DNA from: Bifidobacterium cuniculi
Lineage (GTDB): Bacteria; Actinomycetota; Actinomycetes; Actinomycetales; Bifidobacteriaceae
NCBI RefSeq assembly: GCF_000741575.1
Contig: NZ_JGYV01000025.1
Coordinates: 1-50,252, forward strand
Length of the DNA stretch: 50,252 bases
Direction: 5' to 3'
The position numbers were made by a program, and so were the translations under genes. Numbering within the stretch: the stretch's first letter is position 1; every line of letters starts with the position of its first letter. A model generated the notes under the pieces. That model worked only from the letters and a program-made list of their open reading frames with translations. It did no database searches and was not told where the DNA came from. Below are positions 8,197 through 18,743 of this stretch, in pieces.

Positions 8197-9123
8197 ATGA
8201 GCATGCGTGGTTTGAGGAGGTTCGCGGCGGTTGCCGTGTCCGCCATGATGTTGGTATCCACGGTGGCCTGCGGCACCACCGACGAGACGGCCGGTGATGC
8301 CGGCGATGCCGCGAAGGCGAACTTCGACGTCTCACAGGTCAAGAAGGACGATGCCATCGCCGCCATGGTGCCCGAGAAAATCCGTGAATTCGGCAAGCTG
8401 ACCGTCGGCATGGAGCTGTCCTACGCCCCCGCGGAGTTCGTGGGCGATGACGGCAAGACGGCCGAGGGCTACGACGTCGACTTGGCCAAGGCGCTGGGCA
8501 AGGTCTTCGGACTGGAGACCGAGATCGTCTCCTCCACCTTCGACTCCATCGTCCCGTCGGTCGGCTCGAAGTACGACTTGGGCATCACCGCCATGACCAT
8601 CACGCAGGAGCGCATGGACGCGGTCGACTTCGTGAGCTACTACAAGGCCGGCTCCATGTGGGCGGTGAAGAAGGGCAACCCGGAGCACGTGGACACCTCG
8701 GACCTGTGCGGCATGAAGATCGCCGTCCAGGTGGGCACCACCCAGGAAGAGGAAGCCAACGAGATCAAGCAGCAGTGCGCGGCCGACGGCAAGAAGGCCG
8801 TGGAAGTGCTGCCCAGCAAGCTGCAGACCGATGCCGCGACCGCCGTAGTCACCGGCAAGGCTGATGTCTTCTATGCGGATTCCCCGGTCGCCGGCTACGC
8901 CATCACCCAGACCGACGGCCAGCTCGAGGAGCTGGGCAGTGCCGAGGGCGAGGTCAAGCAGGGTATCGCCATCAAGAAGGGCGACACGGAACTGGCCAAG
9001 GCCGTGCAGGCCGGCATGCAGCACCTCATGGACGACGGCACCTACATGAAGGTCCTCGAGGCCTGGGGCGTGCAATCCGGCGCGCTGGACAAGGCGGAAA
9101 TCAACCCCTCCGACCTCGACTGA
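8197..9123 (+). CDS. Amino-acid ABC transporter substrate-binding lipoprotein (family 3), copy 2
   Basis: The 308-residue lipoprotein has its lipobox Cys at residue 25 (STVAC) and is clearly paralogous to the gene at 7082 (shared stretches include SVGSKYDLGI, ERMDAVDFVS, GTTQEEE and ADSPVAGYAI). The ATG at 8197 has AGGAGAG about 10 bp upstream. It has its own 180-bp upstream region with inverted repeats, so it may be transcribed separately from copy 1. The permease starts 33 bp downstream. The pair looks like a tandem duplication that now offers two specificities, or two expression levels, to one transporter. Confidence 0.88.
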   Translation: MSMRGLRRFAAVAVSAMMLVSTVACGTTDETAGDAGDAAKANFDVSQVKKDDAIAAMVPEKIREFGKLTVGMELSYAPAEFVGDDGKTAEGYDVDLAKALGKVFGLETEIVSSTFDSIVPSVGSKYDLGITAMTITQERMDAVDFVSYYKAGSMWAVKKGNPEHVDTSDLCGMKIAVQVGTTQEEEANEIKQQCAADGKKAVEVLPSKLQTDAATAVVTGKADVFYADSPVAGYAITQTDGQLEELGSAEGEVKQGIAIKKGDTELAKAVQAGMQHLMDDGTYMKVLEAWGVQSGALDKAEINPSDLD

Positions 9124-9156
9124 GCACAGGCACGCGCAAGGCAAGGAGCAAGAACG

Positions 9157-10143
9157 ATGCCTCATCACGTTGAACCCGACGGCGAGGGACTGCCGATTCC
9201 CAACCGCGTGCACGCCAAGCCGGTCAAGCGTACCGGGCAGGTCGTGGCCGCCATCGTCGTGGCGATCCTCGCGGCCATGCTCGTCAAGGGCCTGATCACC
9301 AATCCGCGCTTCGAATGGAACGTCGTCTGGAAGTACCTCTTCAACGAGCGCGTACTGGAGGGTGTCGGCTACACCCTGCTGCTCACGGTGATCTCCATGG
9401 TGGTGGCCATCATCCTCGCGGTGATCCTCGCCATCATGCGCAAATCCCCGAACCCGGTGCTCCGCGGCGTCTCCTGGTTCTACATCTGGTTCTTCCGCGG
9501 GACCCCGGTCTACACCCAGCTGGTCTTCTGGGGCCTGTTCGCGGTGCTCATCCCGCGCCTGTCCATCGGCATCCCGCTGACCAGCATCCAGTTCTGGAGC
9601 ATCGACTCGCAGGCCGTCATCACGGCCTTCAATGCCGCATGGCTCGGCCTGGCCCTCAACGAGGCCGCCTACCTGGCGGAGATCGTCCGCGCCGGCCTCG
9701 AGGCGGTCGACCCCGGACAGTCCGAGGCCGCGCAGGCCCTTGGCATGAAGCGTTCCATGATCATGCGACGCGTGATCCTGCCCCAGGCCATGCGCATCAT
9801 CATCCCGCCCACCGGCAACGAGACCATCGGCATGCTCAAGACCACCTCCCTGGTGCTGGCGGTGCCGTTCACGCTCGAGCTGCAGTACGCCACCAACGCC
9901 ATCGCCAACCGCATCTACAAGCCGATCCCGCTGCTGCTGGTGGCCTGCATCTGGTACCTGCTCATCACCTCCATCCTCATGGTGTGCCAGTCCATGCTGG
10001 AGAAGCACTTCGGCAAGGGCTACGAGGCACGTCCGGTGGGCACGCGCGGCAAGCAGCCGCCGCTGCCGGGCAAGACCGAGGGCGAACCCAAGGACGACGT
10101 GGACAAGACCAACGAGGCGGTATTCGCCGGGTACACGGCATAA
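9157..10143 (+). CDS. Amino-acid ABC transporter permease
   Basis: The 328-residue integral membrane protein belongs to the His/Glu/Gln-type (HisMQ-like) permease family. A hydrophilic N-terminus (residues 1-25) is followed by about six TM segments. The EAA-loop signature is present as EIVRAGLEAVDPGQSEAAQALGM, the site that contacts the ATPase. A single permease suggests a homodimer. It is preceded by two binding-protein genes and followed 18 bp later by the ATPase gene. AAGGAG lies upstream of the ATG. Confidence 0.9.
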   Translation: MPHHVEPDGEGLPIPNRVHAKPVKRTGQVVAAIVVAILAAMLVKGLITNPRFEWNVVWKYLFNERVLEGVGYTLLLTVISMVVAIILAVILAIMRKSPNPVLRGVSWFYIWFFRGTPVYTQLVFWGLFAVLIPRLSIGIPLTSIQFWSIDSQAVITAFNAAWLGLALNEAAYLAEIVRAGLEAVDPGQSEAAQALGMKRSMIMRRVILPQAMRIIIPPTGNETIGMLKTTSLVLAVPFTLELQYATNAIANRIYKPIPLLLVACIWYLLITSILMVCQSMLEKHFGKGYEARPVGTRGKQPPLPGKTEGEPKDDVDKTNEAVFAGYTA

Positions 10144-10161
10144 CGCGAGGAGGACAAGACG

Positions 10162-10947
<786 letters not shown>

Positions 10948-10955
10948 CGACTTGT

Positions 10956-10996
10956 CCATGCGGTGGGGCGGGATGCTTCCCCTTCCCGCCGCATGG
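10956..10996. terminator. GC-rich hairpin after the amino-acid ABC operon
   Basis: CCATGC...GCATGG and GGCGGGA...TCCCGCC pair into one stem with a 5-nt bulge on the 5' side. The hairpin starts 8 bp after the ATPase stop and ends 45 bp before the response-regulator start. It is a probable terminator or attenuator, with no clear T-tract. Confidence 0.45.
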
Positions 10997-11040
10997 ATGC
11001 CACGGGACAGGTGGGACGACGACGGGAGGGATTCGCGCAC

Positions 11041-11733
11041 ATGGCTCAGGTGCAGGGAAACGAGGATTCGCCTCACCGCTGCGAGGTGGCGTTGGTGGAC
11101 AATGACTCCTTGGTGCTCAGCCTGCTGGCCAAGATCATCGCCAAGCAGCCGGGGCTCACGATTGCCTGGACGGCCCGCAGCGGCGACGAGGGCCTGGAGA
11201 CCTTCCGCAAATGCATGGCGGGCATCAACAGCAAGCCTGACATCGTCATCACGGACATCTCCATGAAGGGGATGTCGGGTTTCGAGCTCGCCTCAGCCAT
11301 CCGCTTCGAGGACGGGGACGTGCCTGTCCTGGGTGCCACATCCTACGATCCCTATGTCTATGAACGTGAAGCCTTTGACAGCGGCATGCAGGGCATCGTG
11401 GCCAAGGACGAGATCGAGCATCTGGTGCGCGCCGTCTGCCTGCTGGTCAGGGGAGTGCCGATGCACATGGAGCATGGCGGTTCCTTCGAGACGGCCGCGG
11501 CCGCCCATGCGCGCCTCACCTCGCAGGAGAAGCCGGCGATGCTCCTGCTGTCCGACAACGAGCGTGAGGTGATGGACCTGTGCGTCCAGGGGTTTTCGAC
11601 GCGGCAAATCGCCGAGCGGCTCGGCGTCAGTTCGTCCACGGTGAAGACGTATGTGAGCCGCGCGGCCAGGAAGCTGGACGTGCGTTCAAGGCGGGAAGCC
11701 GTGGCCGTCTGGGCGAAGAAGACGGGAATGTGA
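11041..11733 (+). CDS. Orphan LuxR/NarL-type DNA-binding response regulator
   Basis: The 230-residue regulator has an N-terminal receiver domain (about residues 14-135) with acidic pocket D20/D22 and probable phospho-acceptor Asp72 in ITDISMKGMSG. A C-terminal LuxR-type helix-turn-helix contains LSDNEREVMDLCVQG, STRQIAERLGVS and STVKTYVSRA. GGGAGGGA lies about 10 bp before ATG 11041, which is preferred over upstream in-frame starts lacking conserved sequence. No histidine kinase is adjacent. The position just after an amino-acid transporter may mean it controls it, but nothing in the sequence proves that. Confidence 0.88.
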   Translation: MAQVQGNEDSPHRCEVALVDNDSLVLSLLAKIIAKQPGLTIAWTARSGDEGLETFRKCMAGINSKPDIVITDISMKGMSGFELASAIRFEDGDVPVLGATSYDPYVYEREAFDSGMQGIVAKDEIEHLVRAVCLLVRGVPMHMEHGGSFETAAAAHARLTSQEKPAMLLLSDNEREVMDLCVQGFSTRQIAERLGVSSSTVKTYVSRAARKLDVRSRREAVAVWAKKTGM

Positions 11734-12055
11734 CGTCGGGCCCCCGAAACGCACATCTACCGCACAAGAGCAGCGAAAAAACTGTTCGAACGAACATTTG
11801 TAGTCCGCTGAACTACACATGATGGCATCCCTGACAGAACGGCCATAGAATGCCAGTGGGCGAGAGAGAAGGCACAGGTTGCGTTCCGGCACCGAGGACA
11901 CGGTCTCTGGCCGTCAGGGGAGCCGCCACTGCACGGGCTACGGGGGCGGTGCCACGGAACGCTGCCGGGTCGGGACGGTGCCTTCATGGATACCCTGTGA
12001 GGATTCCACGCCCAGCGCATGCGCTTTTGATGGGCTTCCATTATGCTAGGTGGGT
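11734..12055. other. 322-bp non-coding gap between the response regulator and glmS with two inverted repeats and a foldable GC-rich segment
   Basis: No convincing gene is present. Two inverted repeats lie close together: TGTTCG-AA-CGAACA (11783-11796) and TGTAGT-CCGCTGA-ACTACA (11799-11817). Further on, GGCACCG (11888-11894) can pair with CGGTGCC (11947-11953), enclosing two small hairpins (ACGG/CCGT at 11900-11914 and AGCC/GGCT at 11921-11939), a three-way-junction-like fold. Because glmS seems to start transcription at its own start codon, this structure would not be in the glmS mRNA. Confidence 0.45.
12042..12047 (+). promoter_or_regulatory. -10 box of a probable leaderless glmS promoter
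   Basis: TATGCT is followed by exactly 8 nt before the ATG at 12056. The AGGTGG between them is only about 2 nt from the ATG, too close to work as a normal Shine-Dalgarno sequence. Transcription would begin at or beside the start codon. Confidence 0.5.
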
Positions 12056-13947
<1,892 letters not shown>

Positions 13948-13951
<4 letters not shown>

Positions 13952-14712
13952 CCGGCAGCCAGGCGCATGCCGCACGCCACCGGTGGGTGACCGAGGAGCC
14001 GGACATCCCCTTCGACCTGCCGGTGGTCTACGAGGACAGCCGCATCATCGTGGTGGACAAGCCGCACTTCCTGGCCACGACGCCGCGGGGCATGTGGTAC
14101 CGGCAGAGCGCGCTCATCCGGCTGCGTGAACGCTACGGCGAGCCGCAGATCACCCCGGCGCACCGGCTCGACCGGCTCACCGCCGGCATCGTGGTCTTCG
14201 TGCGCGACCCGGCGGCCCGCGGCGCCTACCAGATGATGTTCCAGGAACGCCGCGTCCGCAAGACCTACGAATGCGTGGCGCCGGCGCGGCCGGTGACGCG
14301 CCCGCGCACCGGCACGACCGTCCGGCTGGCGCCGCCCCGGCCGTTCCCGTTGCTGCGCGCCTCGCACATCGACAAGCAGCGCGCCGTGCTGCAGGCCCGG
14401 GAGATCCCCGGCACGCCGAATGCCCGCACCCGCATCGACCGCGCCGAACTGCGCGTCGAAGCCAGTGCGCGGCTCGGCGCACCGATGTGCCGGTACGTGC
14501 TGGAGCCCGTCACCGGCAAGACCCACCAGCTGCGCGTGCACATGGCCGGCCTGGGACTGCCCATCATGGGCGACGACCTGTATCCGACGGTCCGCGAACC
14601 CGACTACGCCGATTTCAGCGACCCGCTGCAGCTGGTGGCCCGCACCCTGTGCTTCACGGACCCGCTGACAGGGGAGCCACGGCGTTTCGTCTCCCGGGTG
14701 CCGCTGGCCTGA
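13948..14712 (+). CDS. RluA-family pseudouridine synthase
   Basis: This enzyme isomerises uridine to pseudouridine in rRNA or tRNA. The 254-residue protein carries the RluA catalytic motif HRLDRLTAG at residues 72-80 (catalytic Asp75), plus the family segments KPHFLATTPRG near the start and GKTHQLRVHMAGLGLPIMGDDLYP near the end. There is no S4 domain. ATG 13948 overlaps the glmS stop by 4 bp. The coupling to glmS is notable, since the two reactions are unrelated. The target position cannot be assigned. Confidence 0.88.
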
Positions 14713-14780
14713 GACACGGACGGAGGCAACGCGTGCGGTATGCTGGGCTGGCAGGATCCCGCCCATCGAAGGAGTCAACA

Positions 14781-16166
14781 GTGCGTCCAGCAGCCAGGCA
14801 TTGCCGACGGTGGCTTGCCGTCCTGTGCGCCATGGCGATGACGCTCCTGTCGGGCTGCGCGCAGGACGACGGACGCACGCGCATCACCGTGTGGTCGTGG
14901 GAGCCGTCCATGCAGCTGCTGGTCGACCGCTTCGAACGGCTCAACCCGGACGTGGACGTGACGCTGGTGGAGCAGTCCGACTACGACCTGCTCAACCAGG
15001 CCATCCAGGACGGCTATGGCATGCCCGACGTGGCGCAGGTCGAGTACTACGCGCTGCCACAGTACGCCGTGAGCGGGCAGCTGCGGGACATCACCGACGA
15101 CACGGTGGGCTACGGCTCCTTCTACACGCCCGGCTCATGGTCGAGTGTGCGGCTCGACGGCCGTACCTTCGGCGTGCCCCTGGACTCGGGGCCCATGGCC
15201 TTCTTCTACAACGACGAGCTCTTCCGCGAGGCCGGGGTCGACGCCTCGCAGATCCGCACCTGGGACGACTATTACCGGGCCGCACGCAAGCTCAAGGACA
15301 TCGGGGTCTGCATCACCTCGGACTCGGGGGAGGCCAGCTTCTACAACTCCATGATCTGGCTGTCCGGCGGCACGCCCTACCACACGTCCCGCGACGGCAA
15401 GGAGGTGTCCATCACCCTGGACACCGACGCCGGCACCCGCGAATTCACGCAGTTCTGGCAGCGCATGCTCGACGAGGGTCTGGTGGACACCACGGTGTCC
15501 ACCCGGTCGCAGTCCTGGCGCCAGGCGGTGGGGGACGGCCGCATCGCCTCCATGTTCGCCGGCGCATGGATGGCATCGGTCCTCATGGCCGAGGTGCCGG
15601 GCGGCGCCGGCCTGTGGCGGGTGGCGCAGATGCCCACCAAGTACGGCAACTATGCCAATGCCGAGAACGGCGGCTCCGCGCTGGGCGTGCTCAGCTCGAG
15701 TCGCAAGCCGCAGGCCGCCATGCGGTTCGTGGACTTCGTGTGCCACGACGTGGACAGCATCGAGCTGCGCGTAGCCCACGGCGCCTTCCCCGCGGACAAT
15801 GCCACGCTCGGCAGCGCCGCCTTCCGTGGCCGCACCACCGTCGCCGACGGCCGCGGCATCGACATCGCCTACTTCGGCGGCCAACGCTACAACGAGGTGT
15901 TCACCGAGGCCGCCAGCCACGTCGGCACCCGCTACCATTACCTGCCCTTCGACGTGTATGCGCAGGAGGACTTCCACGCCACCGTGGGGGCGGCCTACCA
16001 GTGGGTGCGGGACGAAGCCGACTATGCGCACGACCTGCAGCTCTACCGGGAGGACCGCAAGCCCGAGGCACCGTTCCCCATGGTCACGTTGCACGACGGC
16101 ATCCTGGCCTGGCAGGCGGACCTCAAGGAATACGGCACCAACCAGGGGTTCACGGTCGTCGACTGA
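14781..16166 (+). CDS. Orphan sugar-type ABC substrate-binding lipoprotein (family 1)
   Basis: The 461-residue precursor has lipobox LLSGC (Cys26) and an extracellular family-1 solute-binding fold (TRITVWSWEPSMQLL, FERLNPDVDVTLVEQSDYD, FGVPLDSGPMAFFYN). Such proteins usually bind mono- or oligosaccharides. The GTG start at 14781 has GAAGGAG 6-8 bp upstream and a TATGCT -10 box near 14740. No permease or ATPase gene lies nearby, and the next gene is convergent, so it must use a transporter encoded elsewhere or act as a sensor. The substrate is unknown. Confidence 0.85.
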   Translation: MRPAARHCRRWLAVLCAMAMTLLSGCAQDDGRTRITVWSWEPSMQLLVDRFERLNPDVDVTLVEQSDYDLLNQAIQDGYGMPDVAQVEYYALPQYAVSGQLRDITDDTVGYGSFYTPGSWSSVRLDGRTFGVPLDSGPMAFFYNDELFREAGVDASQIRTWDDYYRAARKLKDIGVCITSDSGEASFYNSMIWLSGGTPYHTSRDGKEVSITLDTDAGTREFTQFWQRMLDEGLVDTTVSTRSQSWRQAVGDGRIASMFAGAWMASVLMAEVPGGAGLWRVAQMPTKYGNYANAENGGSALGVLSSSRKPQAAMRFVDFVCHDVDSIELRVAHGAFPADNATLGSAAFRGRTTVADGRGIDIAYFGGQRYNEVFTEAASHVGTRYHYLPFDVYAQEDFHATVGAAYQWVRDEADYAHDLQLYREDRKPEAPFPMVTLHDGILAWQADLKEYGTNQGFTVVD

Positions 16167-16175
16167 CGACGCGGG

Positions 16176-16934
16176 TCACCGGTTGAGTTCGTAGATGGCG
16201 GCCATGCCCTTGAAGATGAGGTCAGGGTCGACCACGTCGATCAGCGGCGTCTCCAGGACGCGGGACAGGCCGCCGGTGGCCACCACGCGGAAATCTTCGT
16301 GGATCTCACGGCGGAACTGGGTGATGATGCGTTCGATGCCGCCGAGGAAATCGTAGTACAGGCCCGCCTGGATCGCCTTCCTGGTGTCCTTGGCCAGAAT
16401 GGAGCGCGGCCGTTCAATCTGCACTTCCGGCAGCTGCGCCGTCGACCCCGCCAGCGCGGCGGCGGCGGTGCGGATGCCGGTGCTGATCAGGCCGCAGGTG
16501 ATGGTGGCATGCGCGTCCACGTAGTTGTAGGTGGTGGCGGTGCCCATATCCACCACCAGGCACCGGCCGCCATAGGCCGCGTAGGCGCCGGCGCAGTCCG
16601 CCAGGCAGTCCGCGCCCAGCGTGCGCGGGTCGTCGATGCGGATGTTCATGCCGGTGCGGATGCCCGGGCCGACCACCAGGGGCTCGAGATGGAGGAACTT
16701 GATGATGGACGAGGTGAAGGAATACATGACCTTGGGCACCACGGAGGCGACGATCACGTCCTCCACGTCGTCGGGGCGGAAGGTGGAGAACTGCAGGAAC
16801 TGCAGGATCATGAGCCCGTACTCATCGGAGGTGTGATTGGCCTGGGTGGAGATGCGGTAGGTGCCGACCGTACGGCCGCCCTCCAGGAAGCCAAGCACGA
16901 TGTTGGTGTTGCCGATGTCCACTGCGATGAGCAT
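16176..16934 (-). CDS. coaX: Type III pantothenate kinase
   Basis: CoaX phosphorylates pantothenate in the first committed step of coenzyme A synthesis. The 252-residue protein shows the ASKHA-fold type III signatures: MLIAVDIGNTNIVLG at the N-terminus, GADCLADCAGAYA in the middle, and VVDMGTATTYNYVD with the catalytic Asp region. The start is supported by GAGGA 8 bp upstream on the minus strand. It is convergent with the sugar-binding gene (9-bp gap) and divergent from the peptide transporter operon. Confidence 0.95.
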   Translation of the reverse strand: MLIAVDIGNTNIVLGFLEGGRTVGTYRISTQANHTSDEYGLMILQFLQFSTFRPDDVEDVIVASVVPKVMYSFTSSIIKFLHLEPLVVGPGIRTGMNIRIDDPRTLGADCLADCAGAYAAYGGRCLVVDMGTATTYNYVDAHATITCGLISTGIRTAAAALAGSTAQLPEVQIERPRSILAKDTRKAIQAGLYYDFLGGIERIITQFRREIHEDFRVVATGGLSRVLETPLIDVVDPDLIFKGMAAIYELNR

Positions 16935-17007
16935 GACGAATCCTCATTCCGTTTCCGTTGCGCTGCCGGCGTGTGGGGCACACCGGAGCAAAAGACCGAC
17001 CTTATCC

Positions 17008-17013
17008 TACAAT
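17008..17013 (+). promoter_or_regulatory. Probable -10 box for the peptide ABC operon
   Basis: TACAAT lies about 80 bp before the chosen ATG (17090) in the divergent gap with coaX. It is the best -10 match in that gap. No convincing -35 is seen. Confidence 0.4.
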
Positions 17014-17089
17014 ACATGGGTGGTGGCCGACCCCAGCGGCGGCCAACCCTTGCAACATGACCGAAATGACGACCCACACGAGGGAACCC

Positions 17090-18736
17090 ATGACACAACC
17101 CAATGGTGTGCACGGCAACGCCGGCGCAACCGAACACGACAACGCATCCTTCACCACCGACGCCAGCCTCGCGTCCAAGGCCAAGCAGCCCTCCGGCGGC
17201 CCGCGCCGGGCACGGTGGGCCCCCGTGGCCTTCCTGGCCGTGATCTGCCTCATCCTGGTATGCATCTGGCACCCCTGGAGCCGTGGCGACGACGCCGCCA
17301 CGACCGCCGGCGAGCCGGCCGACACCGTATCCATCGGCCTGAAACTGGCCCCCACCAACCTCGACATCCGCAACACGGCCGGATCCGCCCTGGACCAGGT
17401 GCTCATCGGCAACGTGTACCAGGGCCTGGTGGCACGCAACAGCGAGAACGAGGTCGTGCCCGCTCTCGCCAAGAGCTGGGAGGAAAGCAAGGACGGCCTG
17501 ACCTACACCTTCCACCTCAACCAAGGCGTCACCTTCTCCAACGGCGACCCGTTGACCGCCGAGGACGTGGTCTGGTCCATCCAGGAGCTGGAGGACAAGC
17601 AGTACCACGACTCCGACGCGCTCAAGAACTTCAAGTCCATCAGCGCCCCCAACGACGACACCGTCGTCATCACCCTGAGCAAGCCTTACTCCAACCTGCT
17701 GTGGGCACTCACGGGCCGCGCCGGCCTCGTCTTCGACAAGGACGCCAAGTACGTGGCGAAGACGCAGGCGGTGGGCTCCGGCCCGTACGAGGTGGAGAGC
17801 TTCACGCCCAACAGCTCCCTGGTGCTCAAGGCGAACCCGGACTACTGGGGCACCAAGCCGAAGACCGGCACCATCGTCATCAAGTACTTCGCCGACGACA
17901 ATGCGGCGGTCAACGCCCTCAAGTCCGGCGACGTGCAGGTGCTCGCCCCCATCAGCGCCACCCTGGCCGAACCCTTCGCCTCGGACACCGACCACTACGT
18001 CGTGGCCGCCGGCGACGGCACCGACAAGTACGTGCTGGGCATGAACAATGCCGACGGCAAGGCCACGGCCGACCGGCGCGTGCGCCAGGCCATCCGCTAC
18101 GCCATCAACCACGACGAGCTCATCGCCTCCCGCGGAGGCGCCGACCGGGCGCTCGGCGGCCCCATCCCGTCCCTCGACCCCGGCTACGAGGACCTCACCG
18201 CCCTCTACCCCTACAATCCGGACAAGGCGCGTGAACTGCTCAAGGAGGCCGGCTACGACGAGGACCATCCGCTCAAGCTCACCCTCACCTACGCGAACAC
18301 CTACGGCAGCGAGATCGGCGACCAGCTGCGCAGCCAGCTGGCCAAGGTCGGCATCGACCTCAAGGTGAACGTGGTCGAATTCTCCACCTGGCTGCAGGAC
18401 GTGTACACGGACAAGGACTACGACCTCTCGCTCGTGGACCACAACGAAAGCCACGACTTCACTCAGTGGTCCAACCCCGACTACTACTACAACTACGACA
18501 ATGAGGAAGTGCAGCGACTCACCGCCCAGGCGCAGGCCGCCACCTCGGACGAGGAGCGCGACACGCTGCTGGCGAAGGCCGCACGCATCGTCTCCCAAGA
18601 CGCCGCCGCCGACTGGCTGTTCAACTACCGCGTGACCACCGCCACCGCCAAGGGTGTGGAAGGCTTCCCGCTGAACATGAACCAGACGGTCATGCCGCTC
18701 GCCGAACTCACCTACACGTCGGTATCCGGCAAGTAA
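17090..18736 (+). CDS. Oligopeptide/dipeptide ABC transporter substrate-binding protein, membrane-anchored
   Basis: This is a family-5 solute-binding protein (SBP_bac_5) of 548 residues from ATG 17090, which has GAGGGA 5 bp upstream. In-frame ATGs at 17057 and 17066 are possible but lack a ribosome-binding site. It lacks a lipobox. Instead a polar N-terminal segment of about 40 residues precedes one TM helix (about 43-60), so it would be anchored by an uncleaved helix with the N-terminus inside. Family landmarks include LDQVLIGNVYQGLV, NGDPLTAEDVVWSI and VGSGPYEVESF. The permease gene starts 7 bp after the stop, making a five-gene operon. Confidence 0.86.
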   Translation: MTQPNGVHGNAGATEHDNASFTTDASLASKAKQPSGGPRRARWAPVAFLAVICLILVCIWHPWSRGDDAATTAGEPADTVSIGLKLAPTNLDIRNTAGSALDQVLIGNVYQGLVARNSENEVVPALAKSWEESKDGLTYTFHLNQGVTFSNGDPLTAEDVVWSIQELEDKQYHDSDALKNFKSISAPNDDTVVITLSKPYSNLLWALTGRAGLVFDKDAKYVAKTQAVGSGPYEVESFTPNSSLVLKANPDYWGTKPKTGTIVIKYFADDNAAVNALKSGDVQVLAPISATLAEPFASDTDHYVVAAGDGTDKYVLGMNNADGKATADRRVRQAIRYAINHDELIASRGGADRALGGPIPSLDPGYEDLTALYPYNPDKARELLKEAGYDEDHPLKLTLTYANTYGSEIGDQLRSQLAKVGIDLKVNVVEFSTWLQDVYTDKDYDLSLVDHNESHDFTQWSNPDYYYNYDNEEVQRLTAQAQAATSDEERDTLLAKAARIVSQDAAADWLFNYRVTTATAKGVEGFPLNMNQTVMPLAELTYTSVSGK

Positions 18737-18743
18737 GGATCCC

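Noticed and set aside
11783..11796. LexA/SOS box
   Set aside because: The sequence is GTTCG-AA-CGAAC, the reverse order of the actinobacterial CGAAC-N4-GTTCG box, and no SOS gene follows.
11880..12055. glmS ribozyme
   Set aside because: The segment upstream of glmS lacks the ribozyme core, the element is typical of Firmicutes, and glmS appears to be leaderless here.
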